This document shows, piece after piece, positions 6,393 through 7,019 of a stretch of DNA of 7,019 nt (its first letter is position 1; every line of letters begins with the position of its first letter). The position numbers and the translations under genes are program-made. The notes beneath the pieces are model-generated. The model ran no database searches and was not told the origin of the DNA. It saw only the letters and a program-made list of their open reading frames with translations. Origin of the DNA: an uncultured Ktedonobacteraceae bacterium (GTDB lineage Bacteria > Chloroflexota > Ktedonobacteria > Ktedonobacterales > Ktedonobacteraceae); the NCBI GenBank assembly GCA_955652655.1, contig CATPCK010000094.1, forward strand, positions 1-7,019, in the 5' to 3' direction.

Positions 6393-7019
6393 TCATACTC
6401 GTACCATAACCAATACCAGCAACGCCACTACCTCCGCCACTTCTTCAATAGCCCCGTAGCTATCACCTGTCAGTCCTCCAATGTTCCTGGTTATCCAGAA
6501 TCCCAGCATCAGTGCCGTAAAAGTCACCGTCATCCATACGATCAGGCCAATGAATTGTCCCGTAGTCAGCACGATTGCCAGAGCGATGATGCCTGTTGCT
6601 AGCAGCCGCTCGGTCGTAACAGCCTGGTGAAAGGCTGCCCCTAAACCAGTGGTGCGCGCACCAGGAAAAACGCGCAACACCAGCACCATAGCCCAGCGCG
6701 CAGAGGGCAATACAATCAACAGGGCAAGCGGGAGGGCGTGTGCACTTACACTGGCGAACAGCGCAAATTTGAGCAACAATAGACACGTTGCGCCAAGCAC
6801 ACCGAAACTTCCTACACGACTATCGCGCATAATCTCTAATTTGCGTTCGCGCGTACTGCCACCAAAGAGTCCGTCACACGAGTCCATCAGCCCATCTAGA
6901 TGGAGTCCTCCCGTCAGTATTACCAGCGCTGCAACAAGTAACGCTGCCAGAACGAGTTGCGGAACGAGCGGAGCAAGTACCAGCACAAGCAACCAGAGCA
7001 GCAATGCCAGCAGCAAACC
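6393..7019 (-). CDS. cobS: Adenosylcobinamide-GDP ribazoletransferase (cobalamin 5'-phosphate synthase), 5' end outside the window
   Basis: The frame is open to the right edge, with 208 residues plus stop visible. By comparison with homologues of about 250 residues, perhaps 30-40 N-terminal residues are missing. An in-frame TTG at 7016 is not a credible start, as it falls within a Leu-rich membrane segment. The family signature is clear: TGGLHLDGLMDSCDGLFGG, whose Asp residues hold the metal and substrate diphosphate, followed by RERKLEIMRDSRVGSFGVLG. The rest is a series of Leu/Ala/Val-rich membrane helices, as expected for this inner-membrane enzyme. CobS joins AdoCbi-GDP to alpha-ribazole phosphate, the last main step of nucleotide-loop assembly. 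It precedes cobU by 49 nt on the same strand, and CobU makes its substrate. Confidence 0.95.
   Translation of the reverse strand, partial: GLLLALLLWLLVLVLAPLVPQLVLAALLVAALVILTGGLHLDGLMDSCDGLFGGSTRERKLEIMRDSRVGSFGVLGATCLLLLKFALFASVSAHALPLALLIVLPSARWAMVLVLRVFPGARTTGLGAAFHQAVTTERLLATGIIALAIVLTTGQFIGLIVWMTVTFTALMLGFWITRNIGGLTGDSYGAIEEVAEVVALLVLVMVRV

Noticed and set aside
5847..6602. Plus-strand open frame of 251 codons across cobU and the end of cobS
   Set aside because: It runs antisense over two clearly recognised enzymes, spans the gap between them, and its Ser/Arg-rich product has no domain pattern.

Overview
The window carries bacterial accessory and cofactor genes on both strands. I infer a Chloroflexota bacterium of the Ktedonobacteria type. 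The grounds are tandem membrane Ser/Thr kinases with long proline-rich linkers, mid-range GC, and a GGGCAGGGGC-type palindrome of a kind scattered through genomes of such large-genome bacteria. This placement is inference from protein style, since there is no rRNA or other direct marker.

Left part, plus strand (2-4241): a probable three-gene operon. A 5'-truncated PknB-like kinase (2-1903) is followed after 16 nt by a complete paralogue (1920-3698), then after 24 nt by a GNAT acetyltransferase (3723-4241). Both kinases have a cytoplasmic kinase domain, a Pro/Ser/Thr linker, one membrane helix and an outside module that loosely resembles the C-terminal part of RskA-type anti-sigma factors. The first kinase also has about 230 extra helical C-terminal residues with no family I recognise. 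The second kinase carries a large palindromic repeat, read in frame, exactly where its linker enters the membrane.

Right part, minus strand (7019-4227): a cobalamin block read right to left. It holds a 5'-truncated cobS (cobalamin 5'-phosphate synthase), cobU (adenosylcobinamide kinase/guanylyltransferase), a sigma70-like promoter, a full cobalamin riboswitch (5382-5572), a long leader and a BtuF-like corrinoid-binding lipoprotein. CobU and CobS act in nucleotide-loop assembly, and BtuF would capture corrinoid outside the cell, so the block fits corrinoid salvage. The btuC/btuD transporter partners are not in the window. The promoter and riboswitch lie between cobU and btuF, so btuF has its own B12-controlled transcript.

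The two blocks converge, and the acetyltransferase and btuF coding ends overlap by 15 nt. The most interesting points are the two mutually exclusive RNA folds around the btuF ribosome-binding site, the in-frame palindrome in the second kinase, the unusual start region of cobU with a four-codon upstream frame, and the unassigned outside domains of the kinase pair.
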